A stretch of 64,000 nucleotides of DNA, from assembly GCF_032854445.1 (NCBI RefSeq), contig NC_088306.1, positions 16,029,764 to 16,093,763 on the forward strand, written 5' to 3'. Source of the DNA: Liolophura sinensis (taxonomy: Eukaryota; Mollusca; Polyplacophora; Chitonida; Chitonidae). Numbering within the stretch: the stretch's first letter is position 1; every line of letters starts with the position of its first letter. Shown one piece after another: positions 11,756 to 22,447 of this stretch. The notes beneath the pieces were generated by a model. The model saw only the letters and a list, made by a program, of their open reading frames with translations, ran no database searches and was not told the DNA's origin. A program made the translations under genes and the position numbers.

Positions 11756-13254
11756 TAGTACAAGTGCAAATCCTATGTATTATGTATAGGTGTTATATTT
11801 ATTAAAGTATACCTTCAATTCTTAAGGCGTCCAAAAAGTACGAGTATGGCCTTGAAAGACTGAAATAAATACATAAAATGTGGAAAATATATTCCACGAA
11901 CTGATTGTGTGATAAAAATAACTATACGTGTAGTTGTTCGATAAACACATAACACCTTAAAATACAAAAATCGCATGTAAAAATCTGATCAATTGTCAGA
12001 TCTTACCAGTTGTCAAAATTGATCAAGTGACAAAACTTACGAAGATGTCACAACTCATCAAATATCAAAAGTGATTAGGTCTCAAAATTTATCAACTGAC
12101 AAAATAAACCATTTAACAAGACGAAGCTAGTGATTGACGGCATTCATCAATCTTTAAGGCGAACTAAGGTTCCAAATCTTTTCCACGAAATTGTCTCAGC
12201 TTCACGAATATCTGTTATCAAAAGATTTGATTGCAATCTACAAAAGATATATTGTTCACATATTTTCTGATTTTGCTGTCTCTGTACACTAAGTTAACGT
12301 CGCACTGTACTTTCCAGAATAAGAATATACACTATCTGTAGTTTCTTTAAAAATAAACTACAGTTTGACAATAGGGTCACGTCACGACTATCGTTTGACT
12401 TGAGAAAATGTCAATACCTGATGGTCAAATATTCAAGCACACAAATCTTTGAAAAACTATTCTGTTGACACATTCAGTGCTATACTAGGCCAGGTATTTG
12501 TCTTTGCATTGATTCATAGTCCTCTTCAGGAGATGTTCTCTGCTGACTAGTAGTTTTAACCGTGATCCATTTTAACCGTGATTCTCATGATGACAAATCA
12601 ACCATTTACGCACAGTTACAAATCATGACGTAATATGAGGCATTAGTGTGCTGGATGTTGAGTGATATCTACAGATCACAGGATTTAGGTTTAATCTCAT
12701 GAAGTTTCATTGTTCACATCTTGTACAATAACTGTTGGAAATCTGGTAACCTAGAATCATGGTTAAAGCTGGCCATTAAGACTGCTTTCTGGTGGACAGA
12801 TAATTGTCGCATAAAAGCCGTTAATTAGTTTATCTGGAGAAAAGAGTGGAATTTCTGGATTGATTATCGCTGTCTCCAATTGTCAAGGCTTTCATTTTTC
12901 GAGAAGCCCGTAAATATTGGCGATCTTTTCGTTTAGTGACTGTAAACACTATGCCTTGTTTTCAGGGGTTGATTATGGACTGTAGCAAACATGAGGTTAC
13001 GGTAAAATGATGGATGAAATATACATGTACATGACGAATGAGTCGTGGGTCAAAGGTCGCTGGAGCTGAAATAAGCCCTATTGTCATTCTAGTGTAGCTT
13101 GGTATCACGTGACCAATTGTCCGCCAGGGCCCGTGTTGTCCGCAATGCCATCGACGGAATCACTGTCGTGCTGATATCGTTCACTGTTGTTTTGTGAAAT
13201 AAGCGGTTTCTAGGGCGGTTTCTTGTACTTGGCAACGTCCTGTGATTTCACCTT
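11756..13254. other. Unassigned; degenerate short repeats at 12000
   Basis: About 11990-12115 is a degenerate array of roughly 20-bp units (GATCAAGTGACAAAACTT and relatives). 12155-12280 is the second family F copy. The acceptor-like TTGTTTTCAG at about 12965 has only 14 open codons after it. Otherwise nothing found. Confidence 0.4.
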
Positions 13255-13365
13255 ACTGAGTCCGGTTTCTTCCACCCACAAAACACTGCCGCCATTTAAG
13301 TTAAATAACCCTGTTGTTTAGCGTTCACTAATATTAAGAATATGTAAATTAATAAATAAATATTC
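13255..13365 (+). mobile_element. Very diverged SINE 3' domain
   Basis: TCCGGTTTCTTCCACCCACA, then CACTGCCGCCATTTAAGT, then a TTAATAAATAAATA tail, in the order of the SINE-A 3' region. Most intermediate bases have changed. Confidence 0.45.
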
Positions 13366-13899
13366 GCAGGGAAATTAGCAAACTGTCCACTCGGCAACTC
13401 TCAACTGTTAAGGAGGTCCACGTGCTCAAAGCCTATTGGTTAAACAACCAGAACGTGTAAATCTCAGCACTTCTTTCTTTGGCGTTGGGGGCCCGGATAA
13501 TAATGAGGGGAAAACGCCTGATATCATCAAACTATTGTTTAAAATGAAGTTGAACCAAAAGTAAAGGAATAAAAGAGAAAAACATTAAAACTGGGACAAA
13601 TAGCCGAGCTGATATTTTTAGGCAAATATTCATTTTCTAGGCGAAAGCATGAAGCTATATCTTTCAGATCAAACTAATTTGCACACATACTGATTTTAAG
13701 CATAAAGGTTACTGTCAGAGCTAAGGGTAAATTTTCAAGTTTTAAATTTGCGGATGGATACATAAATGTGGCGACAAGATACGTTAAACGATAATTTTTC
13801 TGACGAAGGCTGATTTTCCGCAGGAATAGGTATCAGGACACTATGGGTTTCAATCAGATATCAAGGTGTCGCAAAACTGAAAACACCGCGTATATATCT
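13366..13899. other. Unassigned sequence
   Basis: No coding, repeat or structural signal recognised. Confidence 0.35.
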
Positions 13900-14160
13900 G
13901 TAGGCGTCGAAACAGACATTCGTAGACCAGAAGTCAGCCATAATGCATTTATCGCAAGGCCAAACATTTCTCAAAGCCACTAAACAACTAAAGCACTAAG
14001 GAAATTTATAAAGTAAGATTTTAGGAAGCATTCATACACGAAGAGCAGTCATTAGTTTTTCATGATGACTGAAAGACGCAAGGAATGAATTATCTGAGTA
14101 TCCAAATCGTGTATCATGTTATTTCACTTGACTTGGCACTAGGCTATAAAGTTCCAAACA
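13900..14160 (+). repeat. Dispersed family D, copy 1
   Basis: Shares GCGTCGAAACAGA(C/T)ATTCGTA and downstream blocks (CCAC-AAA, AAAGTA, GAAAGACGCAAGG-ATG) with 43758-43985. It sits immediately before a C copy. Divergence is high. Confidence 0.5.
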
Positions 14161-14204
14161 GCACTGGTAAGTCTGATAATGGCCCTGTTTTCAGCCAATC
14201 TGGA

Positions 14205-14385
14205 AACAAACCTCCGAGGACATTTTTAACTGTCAAGTAGCTAATTTACACGGTGGACACAGAATGGTCACCATTGGGACAAAGTCTAAGGTTAATTGAA
14301 CTCCACTATCTCCCCTGGTGACTCGTCTGCTGTAGAGGGACTCCAATGCTCAGTGCGATTAGATTCAGTCAGGATTATGGGCCTG
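14205..14385 (+). repeat. Dispersed family C, copy 2 (5'-truncated)
   Basis: Matches 10780-10950 with shared blocks CTGTCAAGTAGCTAAT, GGTGGACACA-AATGGTC, CAAAGTCTRWGGTTAATTGA and CAGTGYGATTAGATT. The first ~130 bp of the family are absent. Confidence 0.75.
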
Positions 14386-14995
14386 AAAACAAGAACAGCC
14401 CTATAGAATTCAACAATATGCAAATTACATAATAACAGTTAACTGGTTATTGTGAGTATCTTGGAATAAGGACGTCAATGCGAGCATTGTTCGGGGCAGA
14501 ATTCTCCACAGTTTGTACACTCTTGCACCTGCTTGCAAAAATAGACTGTAGCTACAGTCAAATCTAGACCATACAATTGAGTTTACAACTGACTGTAAAA
14601 ATAAGTTATGTCTATTGCACAAAGGAATTGTAAGGCGACTGTTGAAGTTACATTCGCAATGGGGGGGGGGGGGGGGGGCAGATTTGACTTGTACATACAA
14701 GTGGCTCGTGTAAATGGACATTGTACCGGTGAAAACTTTTTTTTCACTCTTCATTTTCATAATGGTTCAGCAGCTAACAGCAGCATGTGAAAAAATGCTC
14801 ATAACATCTTTTTGAGGCAATTACACTGCACATCTTTGTAATATTAATATAACTATCAGTATACTTAAGGCGAGCATTTGTACATAGCGTTAATTTGTGA
14901 GGTTTTTTTTTTTTTGGAGGGGAGGGGGGGGATTGTAAATATTTACAGCAGGGCCGACCCGACCGTAATTTCTGGTTGTAAGTTAAAACCGTCGA
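14386..14995. other. Unassigned; 18-bp G run
   Basis: Homopolymer G run at 14661-14678 and a purine-rich GGAGGGGAGGGGGGG stretch near 14918. The ORFs crossing them (14425-14760 and 14608-14790) have no domain. Confidence 0.4.
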
Positions 14996-15037
14996 AGCTT
15001 ACAATCCCTTCCTGCAAGAGGGAGTGGATTGTAAGCT
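14996..15037. other. Hairpin, 12-bp perfect stem
   Basis: AGCTTACAATCC (14996-15007) and its exact reverse complement (15026-15037) enclose an 18-base loop. GGATTGTAA also occurs nearby at 14931, so the motif may come from a local duplication. There is no downstream U run, so this is not a simple terminator. Confidence 0.6.
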
Positions 15038-15276
15038 AAGGCTACGATTGAGATCTTAGTGATTTACAGTCAACATAGGCTTTGCGGCCTTTGAAAAAGA
15101 ACATAACAACATGCCCATGGCAACATCATAAATTGGAAATGTTACAAATTAAATGTCCAAGTTGGGGCGCGTGATGTGGTTAAACCATTCGGGAAAGTCA
15201 CGATTCAGTAGACTATGTTAGATCAGCAAAAATCCTCCAAGAACTAAGTTACTACATCAAAAGCTATATTCAACTC

Positions 15277-15522
15277 GGCCCAGTTGTTCGAAAGTGTATT
15301 AGCTAAAACTGGTATTAAACGATGTTGCGTATTTAATTTTTTAGCCGAACTCATGCAGCAGCCATTGGAGTTCTCCAAAGTCAAAGTTTTACAGCGGCAG
15401 TTTTAGTTCATATTCTAAATAATGTTACACAATTTTTTCAGGCTAAGTACAAAATTGAAGACTTGGCTTTAAAGTTAAATCTGGTATTAAGCCTTAAACT
15501 ACTTGTTAACAACCTGGCTCCG
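15277..15522. mobile_element. Fold-back MITE, GGCCCAGTTGTTCGAAAG type
   Basis: The left arm runs from GGCCCAGTTGTTCGAAAG to CTGGTATTAAAC. The right arm (about 15473-15521) is its imperfect reverse complement, ending CAACCTGGCTC. The ~245-bp element has no transposase. A 43-codon open stretch after TTTTTTCAG at 15440 lies inside it and is not treated as an exon. Confidence 0.7.
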
Positions 15523-15585
15523 GCATCTTACAGAAGAGAGACAGCCCTTGTTGTAAAGGTTGCCGCAAAGGTTGTTCATTAGATT

Positions 15586-15614
15586 TTTGCTTGCTTGCTT
15601 GCTTGCTTGCTTGC
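15586..15614. repeat. (TTGC)n microsatellite
   Basis: Seven TTGC/GCTT tetranucleotide units in a row. Confidence 0.95.
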
Positions 15615-15881
15615 AGTTTAATGTCGCATTCAACAACGTTTAAATCATATCACGACGGTCTCACTTTGTACGTTTATTTATCAAAAGCCAGAAAACACAA
15701 TAACAATACAATGAATAATACAATAAGAAGGTATCAACTGGCCATGAAAGTAGCAAATAAATATGTTAGGAAGAATGCCTTGTGAACATACCTCTGTCAG
15801 ACATGAGCGCCAGAGACGACACCTCAACCGGTAATAGTTGACTTACACCCGGCCAATCTCATATTTCTTACAGAACATGCG

Positions 15882-16243
15882 CCACTCTCCACATTCGCTT
15901 TACATCACTGCCAACACTGGCAAATTTTGTGCAGAAATCTTGAACAACGCCGGATCTGGGTTCTCGGTGATGAGGCAGGAAGTGATGTCAGGAAAACACA
16001 AAAACTCTACCTCAACCTTTGTTTCTAGCATATACTTTACACACGCATTCTCTTTATGTAAAGTATGCACAACTTGAATCTAACCAACCCCTGAAACAAG
16101 TTTATTGCTGAATGCTGACTACATAGTTCCGCGCAAGGATATCAGTGGTGAGGCTAACCCTAAACAAGACTGCGTGTGTCGCTCAGGCTCCAAATGTCCA
16201 TCTTGCCTAGCGGTGGTAGTGATGTATAGAAAACGTGGAGAGC
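15882..16243 (+). mobile_element. MITE family E, copy 2
   Basis: Left end CCACTCTCCACATTCGCTTT; right end GATGTATAGAAAACGTGGAGAGC, an imperfect reverse complement. The interior matches copy 1 in order (GCAAATTTTGTGCAGA-ATCTTGAAC, CTGAAACAA-TTTATTG, TAGTTCCGCGC) but carries about 120 bp more. Flanking AACATGC and AACACGC could be a decayed target duplication. The overlapping ORF at 15838-16077 is not a gene. Confidence 0.75.
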
Positions 16244-16299
16244 AACACGCACTGTAAGTCGGGAAATTTTCAGATTGTTCATTCATAAAAAATAATACG

Positions 16300-16360
16300 T
16301 ATGATCAGAGTCGGGATTGAACCGCAGCCAGGAGGACGATCTTTCACTCGAGTATATTAT
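16300..16360 (-). mobile_element. tRNA-like promoter fragment (B box)
   Basis: On the minus strand GCGGTTCAATCCCGACTC matches a pol III B box. No complete A box or cloverleaf is visible, so this is probably the head of an old SINE or a tRNA relic. Confidence 0.3.
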
Positions 16361-17019
16361 TTATTGCAAAGATTTACCTGCAATAGACTTACACAGGCTA
16401 TTGAGTGGTGCTTTCCTGGATGACACGTCCGAGTTGCTCAACGTTATTGCTTTAACCCAGTACATTGCCTAGGAATTGACTTAGTTATGCAGCGTCTTAG
16501 ACGAAAAGGGTTCGTTCTTGAAAGAAAGCTGTCGCGGTTTTTGAGTAAAATAATGTGCCTTCTAAGGGTCGTTTAAAGGCGATAATGTTATATTCTCCAG
16601 GGACACTACAGTTATAATCGGATTCTAAATGCGAGTCATGAACTTTTCCTCTTTATTGCTAAATCCGATTTTATGGAAAAGAGAATTATTTTTAGCATCG
16701 GTGATGGAAATCGCTCACAATCAATATTTAAGATGTTACTATATTTTAAGGTTACAATTCGCAGACATTCCGTAAATGAAGCTGATTTTGCTTGGGTTCA
16801 TGAAAAATTACAGCCTTAGGCCCTCACTGGCTCATTTCTCTATAGTGTTGCAGTCGCTACAATTGGACCCTGGACAGTGAGATAGCAGACTGGGGTCCAG
16901 CTCTAGGCAGCTCGGTATCATCTTCACGTCAGTTTTGTCTGATAACTACTTTTCTCTATGCACAGCAGTTTCAACCACCCTTACAACTGATCAACGCGAA
17001 CAAGCCACTTCAATGGAAA
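16361..17019. other. Unassigned sequence
   Basis: A minus-strand GTAAGT donor-like site (16384-16389) ends a 22-codon open frame, but no acceptor of quality bounds it. No other signal. Confidence 0.3.
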
Positions 17020-17242
17020 GACCAGTGACGCCTAATAAATTGCAACTAACATCAATTCATTTTTTTCTATCTAATTCTACTTAAGTCATGGTGCTAGGGG
17101 AGGGGGGGGGGGGTGTGTTTAAGCGTTCAAATGAACAGTTAGAATAAAACCCTGAGGTAAATTGAAATGATGCCGTATTTTACCTGTTATGCGTGACGAT
17201 TTGCCAATTATGACACTGTCGTCGCTGTTCTGGTTCTAATGT
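17020..17242 (+). repeat. Dispersed family B, copy 3
   Basis: Aligns with 11509-11740 from GACCAGTGACG(T/C)CTAATAAATTGCA through GAACAGTTAGAATAAAACCCT to GACACTGTCGTCGCTG. It contains an expanded G run at 17102-17113. Confidence 0.75.
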
Positions 17243-18071
17243 ATATGCTGTACATGTTTTATTATATCGTATACGCTTTATTTCCACCAATGTATTTTAG
17301 TATGAATCACTGGTGAAATCTCCCCGAGGACATTTCGTGAAAATATCTGGTATGTAGTGTTTATCAGAATGGGATCAGCAAGTACAGAACGATACATATA
17401 TGAAGATTGTGCTGTAATTCATTATAACAATTAATACAATATGGAGCCAGGTTAAGTTAAATAACCTCAGAGACCCAGTCATGAGCTCACCGAGACAAGA
17501 AAATATTAACAATAACAGCAACACCGTGAAGCTTCTACGTTTCAAAATAGTCTCCAAGGTAAATGGTGTACTTATGAAAGGTTTCTTGAAATCGACCAAA
17601 TAAGGCTCCGGAGGCGTTAGCAGAGAGTGCACTTGTGAAACTGATCGGATAATGGTTGAGTGTAATCCACAGATGTGCCCCCCGGGGAGGTCGATCCATC
17701 CACAAAGCTCCCAGAGCTGGTTATATGATTGTGTTTATGGAATTTAGAAACCAGTTTCAACCGGATTACTTTTACAGAAATCAGAACGTCCTTTGCGACA
17801 TTTGTATACCATTCGTAAACCATAAAATGGCGTTCTAATTTGATAAACGCCCGACCCACTTCCAAAGTCACGACAACGTAGATTTACAATGGAAAAATGA
17901 CGTTATTCGGACGGCGATATGAGAAGCGGCTAAACCCGACATGATCACGTCTAAGACTTGTGAAAGCGACAATCGTTGTTTTGGTCCCATGCATGTGAGG
18001 GAGAGGGCTTTAAGGGGGGGGGGGGGTTAACCCTTTCAGGAACATGTCTGGTGTCTTTGGCATAGAATGGC
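17243..18071. other. Unassigned sequence left of the Mutator-like element
   Basis: The minus-strand ORFs at 17375-17632 and 17617-17871 are short and motif-free. A G run lies at 18016-18027. The last bases (AGAATGGC, 18064-18071) are the left target duplication of the transposon. Confidence 0.4.
18064..18071. repeat. Left 8-bp target-site duplication
   Basis: AGAATGGC, repeated exactly at 19138-19145 on the other side of the element. Confidence 0.85.
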
Positions 18072-19137
18072 GGTTTAGTCTCATTTCGCCTACTTTCACA
18101 CCTTTAAGAGTCTCATTTCGCCTACTGCAGATTTTTCGGACAGGCATCCTGTAGATCGTTGGGGGCACACCCCCTAATGGGTTCCTACTGAGCGTCTCTC
18201 ACTCATCGGCTGAGTGAACTTAGTAGAGGCGCAATGCTCACTGAAGTCTTGATGGTGAATACCGTTTGCATCAGAGTGACACTGGCAGAACTTTACTCAC
18301 TTATCACAATAAGTACGATCGCAGACGTCGAGACAATAATTAAGTAACATCATGGCAGCAGTGCAAGCACAACTTGAATTCATACCAACTAGGAGAGGTG
18401 GGGTAACTTTTGTGTGGAATAATTACGAATACCGACTGAACAGAAAAAAATCTGATTGGGAACCATGGAAATGTAAAGTTGCGAATTGCAAAGCTACGGT
18501 TTCGACAAAAAATCGTATACTCTCTCACGTTGGAGAGAAACCCCACGAACACACGGTGAGTTCTTTCAGCAGAAAAGTTCAAGACGTGAAGAAAACTATC
18601 CTTAAAAGAGCCAGAGAAGAACTTACGCCAGTGCCAACGATCTATGACGACGAACTGGCAAAGTTGCATAATGAATCACCGGAAGATGCTCTCCTGCTCC
18701 CGACATACTACTCTGCACGGTCTGCGCTGTATCGTCAAAGGAGGAAAGTGATTCCATCAGTTCCCGAGTCACGGTCAGATGTTAAGTTGGAAGGCGAGTG
18801 GGCACAAACTGCTTCAGGATTAACTGTCATCATTTATCACGTATCCATTTACCACTCTTATGTATTACATTCCTAACACTGATATGTAACATAAATGTTT
18901 ACAGCAGATGATCTATGTGTCCATCTTTGGGTCATTCTTTTGTTACTTATACTTGCAATTATTCACACACTTATAACGGTACTTTAATCCTTCCACACGG
19001 TCCCTGAGGTTTACTCGGACTACACCCTGGAGTTTTAATCCCATTAAATGGTTATTTTCACACCTTGGGGATTATCATTTCGCCTACCTCCAATTTCTAA
19101 TTTCAAACAATAGAAGTAGGTGAAATGAGACTACACC
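18072..19137 (+). mobile_element. Mutator-like (MULE) element with FLYWCH ORF
   Basis: The 24-bp ends are inverted repeats: 18072-18095 starts GGTTTAGTCTCATTTCGCC, and the reverse complement of 19114-19137 starts GGTGTAGTCTCATTTCACC, with two mismatches overall. Identical 8-bp direct repeats AGAATGGC (18064-18071 and 19138-19145) flank it, within the size MULEs make. A subterminal block (TTTCACACCTT, 8-bp spacer, TCATTTCGCCTAC) is present in direct orientation at both ends (18094-18126 and 19056-19088), as candidate transposase-binding sites. The 1066-bp length and absence of a DDE domain make it non-autonomous. It interrupts an older GTGAGGCAGCACTACAAA repeat. Confidence 0.85.
18352..18876 (+). 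CDS. FLYWCH zinc-finger protein, truncated MULE protein
   Basis: 174 codons from ATG in a good context (ACATCATGGC). Residues about 8-67 form a FLYWCH-type zinc finger: F10, G16-G17, W22, Y25-Y27, W36/W39, C41-x4-C46, H65-x-H67, the last four being the likely zinc ligands. Residues about 75-135 are basic and end in an R-x-R-R-K segment, as in the linker before the transposase domain of FLYWCH-MULE proteins. The catalytic DDE domain and zinc knuckle are absent. After LEGEWAQTASG (about residue 157) the sequence turns hydrophobic and stops, so an internal deletion probably removed the transposase. The product could still bind the element's ends. An intact frame suggests a young copy or retained use. 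GTGAGT occurs at 18555, but skipping the rest is not needed to explain the frame. Confidence 0.75.
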   Translation: MAAVQAQLEFIPTRRGGVTFVWNNYEYRLNRKKSDWEPWKCKVANCKATVSTKNRILSHVGEKPHEHTVSSFSRKVQDVKKTILKRAREELTPVPTIYDDELAKLHNESPEDALLLPTYYSARSALYRQRRKVIPSVPESRSDVKLEGEWAQTASGLTVIIYHVSIYHSYVLHS

Positions 19138-19145
19138 AGAATGGC
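19138..19145. repeat. Right 8-bp target-site duplication
   Basis: AGAATGGC, identical to 18064-18071. Sequence beyond it continues the interrupted dispersed repeat. Confidence 0.85.
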
Positions 19146-19358
19146 AGTGAGGCAGCACTACAAATGTCGGTAGTCCTGCTTAAGATTTTTTCTTACGCTT
19201 GTTCATATGGCTTTTTATTATCATTATCATCATCACCATCAGACTAATGCTAATCTACTTTGTACACATCTATAGAAATGTATGAGATCGTTGTCATATG
19301 AGTAAAGATTGTCCAGCACCATGTAAAACCCAAAGCTTGCGTACATATATAATGTAAC

Positions 19359-19465
19359 AGACTACAGCATAGAGAGTAAAACCAGATCTGCGACAAGAGT
19401 GTGACAATTGGCGACGTAACCCAGTGAAATACGTTGTCGTGTCAGTTTATCTCATTTATGCTGTG
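19359..19465 (-). repeat. Dispersed family B, partial diverged copy
   Basis: Shares AGAGAGTAAAACCAG, GTGTGACAATTGGCGAC and GTGAAATACGT with other B copies and ends before the proximal half. Confidence 0.5.
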
Positions 19466-20284
19466 AGAGGAAGTGTGTATAACATAAAAAAGCTACATGA
19501 AAAAATTACAGTAACAAATTAAACTCCTACAAGTAGAACACAAGAAATATAAGAATCCAGGAATAAGCCGGTAAGATGATGACCTAATCTTGGCAGTGCA
19601 ATGTTGTCCGGATACACGTCATTTTCGGCAGACCTACTGAGCCATCGACCGACCTGTCACGCCTATAGACAAAGCGACTCGCGCATGTACAGTTGCTTGT
19701 TGCAGATAGAAAGCAGAGACAACGTAGGTAAAAACAACTATCCTAAATTTGCATACCTGCCACATCCCGTAATAGGTTGATCTCGTAATGTACTAAGGCT
19801 GCATGTTAAGCAAATGTCTCAAGTGTAAAGACAGTTTGTCAAAAAATGTGACCGACTGACTGAGAGGGCGCAACCAGAATGAATAAACAGGAAGGATCGT
19901 GGAGAGAAAAGGAAGCCCAAAATGCGGAATATAAAACTCAGTACAAAGATAACGGGTTTAGTTTCTGTCAAGGAACAAGAAATGTCTGTTATTGCTCTAC
20001 CAGCAACGAATGATAATATATCAAAAATAAATGGTGAAAACATGTATATATGTAATTCCCCGATTTGTATGAAGGGAATGAGTTACCTTACACCGTAGTA
20101 AACAATGACAAGAGATGGTTAACATCAACGTTATGGCATACAACGTCCTTCCCAGCGGGTCAAACCAATCATACAATTGTGTAAGACTCGCATCCAGAAC
20201 TTCGTGGGTTAAACAGGCTTCCAGTGAATAACCGTAAAGGTAATTATGATTGACTTTCCTCTGCAGGTATTGTCTTAATTGATA
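19466..20284. other. Unassigned sequence
   Basis: Minus-strand ORFs here and across the next repeat show no domain. No splice-bounded exon recognised. Confidence 0.35.
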
Positions 20285-20580
20285 AAAGCTTCGAAAATAT
20301 GACTCGCATGTGAGAAATATGTGAACACAAATGACGTATGTGGTAAATATGTGAACACAATGGCCAATATGAATAATACTTTGACACAAATGACATATTT
20401 GAGAAATACGAGAACACAAATGGTGTACGTGAGAAATATGTAAAAACAAATGAGGTATATGAGAAATTTGTGAACACATACGACGTACTTGTACACTGCG
20501 TGAGAAATATATGAACACAAATGACGTGTGAGAAAAATGTGAAAACAGATGAGGTATGTGAGAAACACATATACCCCTGT
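20285..20580. repeat. ~30-bp minisatellite
   Basis: About nine diverged units of the type GAGAAATATGTGAACACAAA followed by TGACGTATGT. The 30-bp period keeps minus-strand frames open, which explains the three overlapping ORFs (up to 191 codons) that look like a repeated hydrophobic protein. Confidence 0.9.
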
Positions 20581-20704
20581 CACTTTATACACTGCAGACG
20601 AAAAGGCTTTAAGCTTATTCTCTTGGATATCAGGCTTGTTATAGGAAACATCTGGGGAATGTTCAGATTCATTTGATTTCAGTCGGATTACCATTTGTAA
20701 CTCT

Positions 20705-20885
20705 GCCCAGGCAGCTATTGGAAGGCCTGACACCACCATTGCCTTCAGGAATTCACCCCCCGCGGTTTGACCGTTTACCCTATTCCCTGATCCTACGCCC
20801 GTCCAAAGTTTCCCCCGGCTCTGTCCGGTTTCCTGCCACCATAATGCCAAATCAAAGGCCTAGTGGCAGTGATCCAGCGCGTTAA
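20705..20885 (+). mobile_element. Diverged SINE central domain
   Basis: TTTCCCCCGGCTCTGTCCGG followed by TTTCCTGCCACCATAATG (20809-20848) is the SINE-A core. Neither the tRNA head nor the A-rich tail is preserved. Confidence 0.6.
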
Positions 20886-21720
20886 CCATTTGAACCCTGA
20901 GAAATATTAGATAACGTACTTCAATGTCCCAGTATTAGTTGCCCCGTAATATCCCAGGTGTACCTTTTAACCCCCTTTTAACACATACAGTTAACACTAT
21001 CTGCAGAACAGTTGAACAGGTGTATATAAATGGTAGGATTGCATAGTAAATTAAAGTCAGCTAACAATCCATTGTTCCTGATAACGCTTTGATTGAGGTC
21101 CCTAAGGTCTACAACAACAACGGTCATCATAAAATATATAGGTGACGGTGGAGGCTTGAATTGATGTGTACAAAAGATAGGATTGCAGAGTAAATGTTAA
21201 CGTGCAGTCAGTCCACTGTTCGTGATAACTCTTTGCTGCCATTCCGCAAGGTCTACAAAGCAAACGGCCAGCACAAGCCACATCGGGGACTGAGAACGGT
21301 TGATTAGATGTCTACCAAAGTCACCGCAGACTGCTTAGTGTCGCTGTTACCACTTTGCCTGCCATTCCCCAGCAGTCGATAGCTAATGTCGCGCGCAGAC
21401 ATAAAAGAAGGATTGTTTGACTTGCTCCCACACTGACTGTCAAGGGAACTCATTTGAGGCAGCATTCCTAGACTCGATATAGCCAGGCTCAACGCTGATT
21501 TACTATGGGCTGTTATCCAAAGTTACGCTGATGAGGTGCACTGAGGCGTGCGTACAAACAAGCCTGTCTGTAGCCTGCATAGACGGACCCGGTGTTGCTG
21601 GAGCGGCTGATGATTATCTCTATTACTAACTTCTATTTTGATGGAATTGTTATCGAGGTAATGTGTACAAGTCTGAACGAGAAATGAAAAAATCCAAGTG
21701 CATCCGCTAATGAGTTGTGG
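20886..21720. other. Unassigned; old duplication
   Basis: About 21020-21130 and 21170-21265 share CAGTCAGTCCA/AGCTAACAATCCA, TTGTTC-TGATAAC and AAGGTCTACAA blocks, an old tandem duplication of roughly 140 bp. No gene signal. Confidence 0.4.
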
Positions 21721-21721
21721 C

Positions 21722-21985
21722 CCACGCGGCTTCATCCGTGTTGGCAGCGACTGGAGCGTCAAATGCAACCGATCCACGAGATTGTCCTAAACAAACACAC
21801 TTCAAACGCAATTTTTACTATTCTAGTCTACTTTCATCGGTATTTGCAGCGATTATTGCGACAAATGCAACTGTGCCTTCACATTGTCCTAGACAGGGAC
21901 AGTTTCATGTTTTCTGTTCAAACATGTCATTATGTACGTTGCTTTCATCTGTTTTTGCAGTGATTTTAGCCACGAGTTCTACCAA
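21722..21985 (+). repeat. Diverged ~105-120-bp tandem repeat, ORF preserved
   Basis: Three units share CTTCATC-GT-TT-GCAGYGA and the first two also share CAAATGCAAC and GATTGTCCTA-AC. The plus frame 21717-22040 stays open and reads as repeated SSV-AA-I-AT-NAT motifs with a matching C-P-(K/R)-Q in the first two units. Each unit carries a TTTGCAG/TTGGCAG acceptor-like site, so a decayed exon duplication is possible but unproven. Confidence 0.5.
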
Positions 21986-22447
21986 AACACTCACACCTTA
22001 TTTGATAATTGACAGTCCGCCATGTTCCGTTAATGCGTAAGACTAGAATATATATTGTGACTGTGTCTGTAACATTTAAAGAGCATATGTCACGAACAAA
22101 ACAGGTATTTGCAATCTGAAAAGCATTTCTCCACATGGATTATTCTTTGCAAAATTTGACAATGTATTAGATGGCATCAGGAAAGCCATGTGTAGCCTCC
22201 CACTGTTCCGACCGGGAAGTGTTGACTGAACACCGTCAATATATCTAAATATATGATTAATTGCAGAGGTGTTTATTTAATTTTTAATTGGCTTTTTACC
22301 TAAATGAACACAATGGAGACTGTAAAAACATGAATTTATACTTTAAATAGTTACAGTACGAAACTAAAATTTGCCTATTTTTTAAAACTTCTACCATGAC
22401 GTCAACAATGCCTTTTTCATTGGACCATCATGTCATGATGCTTATTG
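21986..22447. other. Unassigned AT-rich sequence
   Basis: No coding signal. 22155-22200 weakly resembles 185-230, hinting at an old dispersed repeat. Confidence 0.35.

Noticed and set aside
14661-14678. G-quadruplex as a regulatory element
   Set aside because: A plain homopolymer G run; such runs also occur at 17102, 18016 and 41809 and look like slippage products.
15440-15581. 43 open codons after TTTTTTCAG
   Set aside because: The start and most of the sequence lie in the fold-back MITE 15277-15522, whose right arm overlaps it.
20021-20850. Three overlapping minus-strand ORFs up to 191 codons
   Set aside because: They read through a 30-bp minisatellite whose period keeps frames open; no domain in the unique ends.
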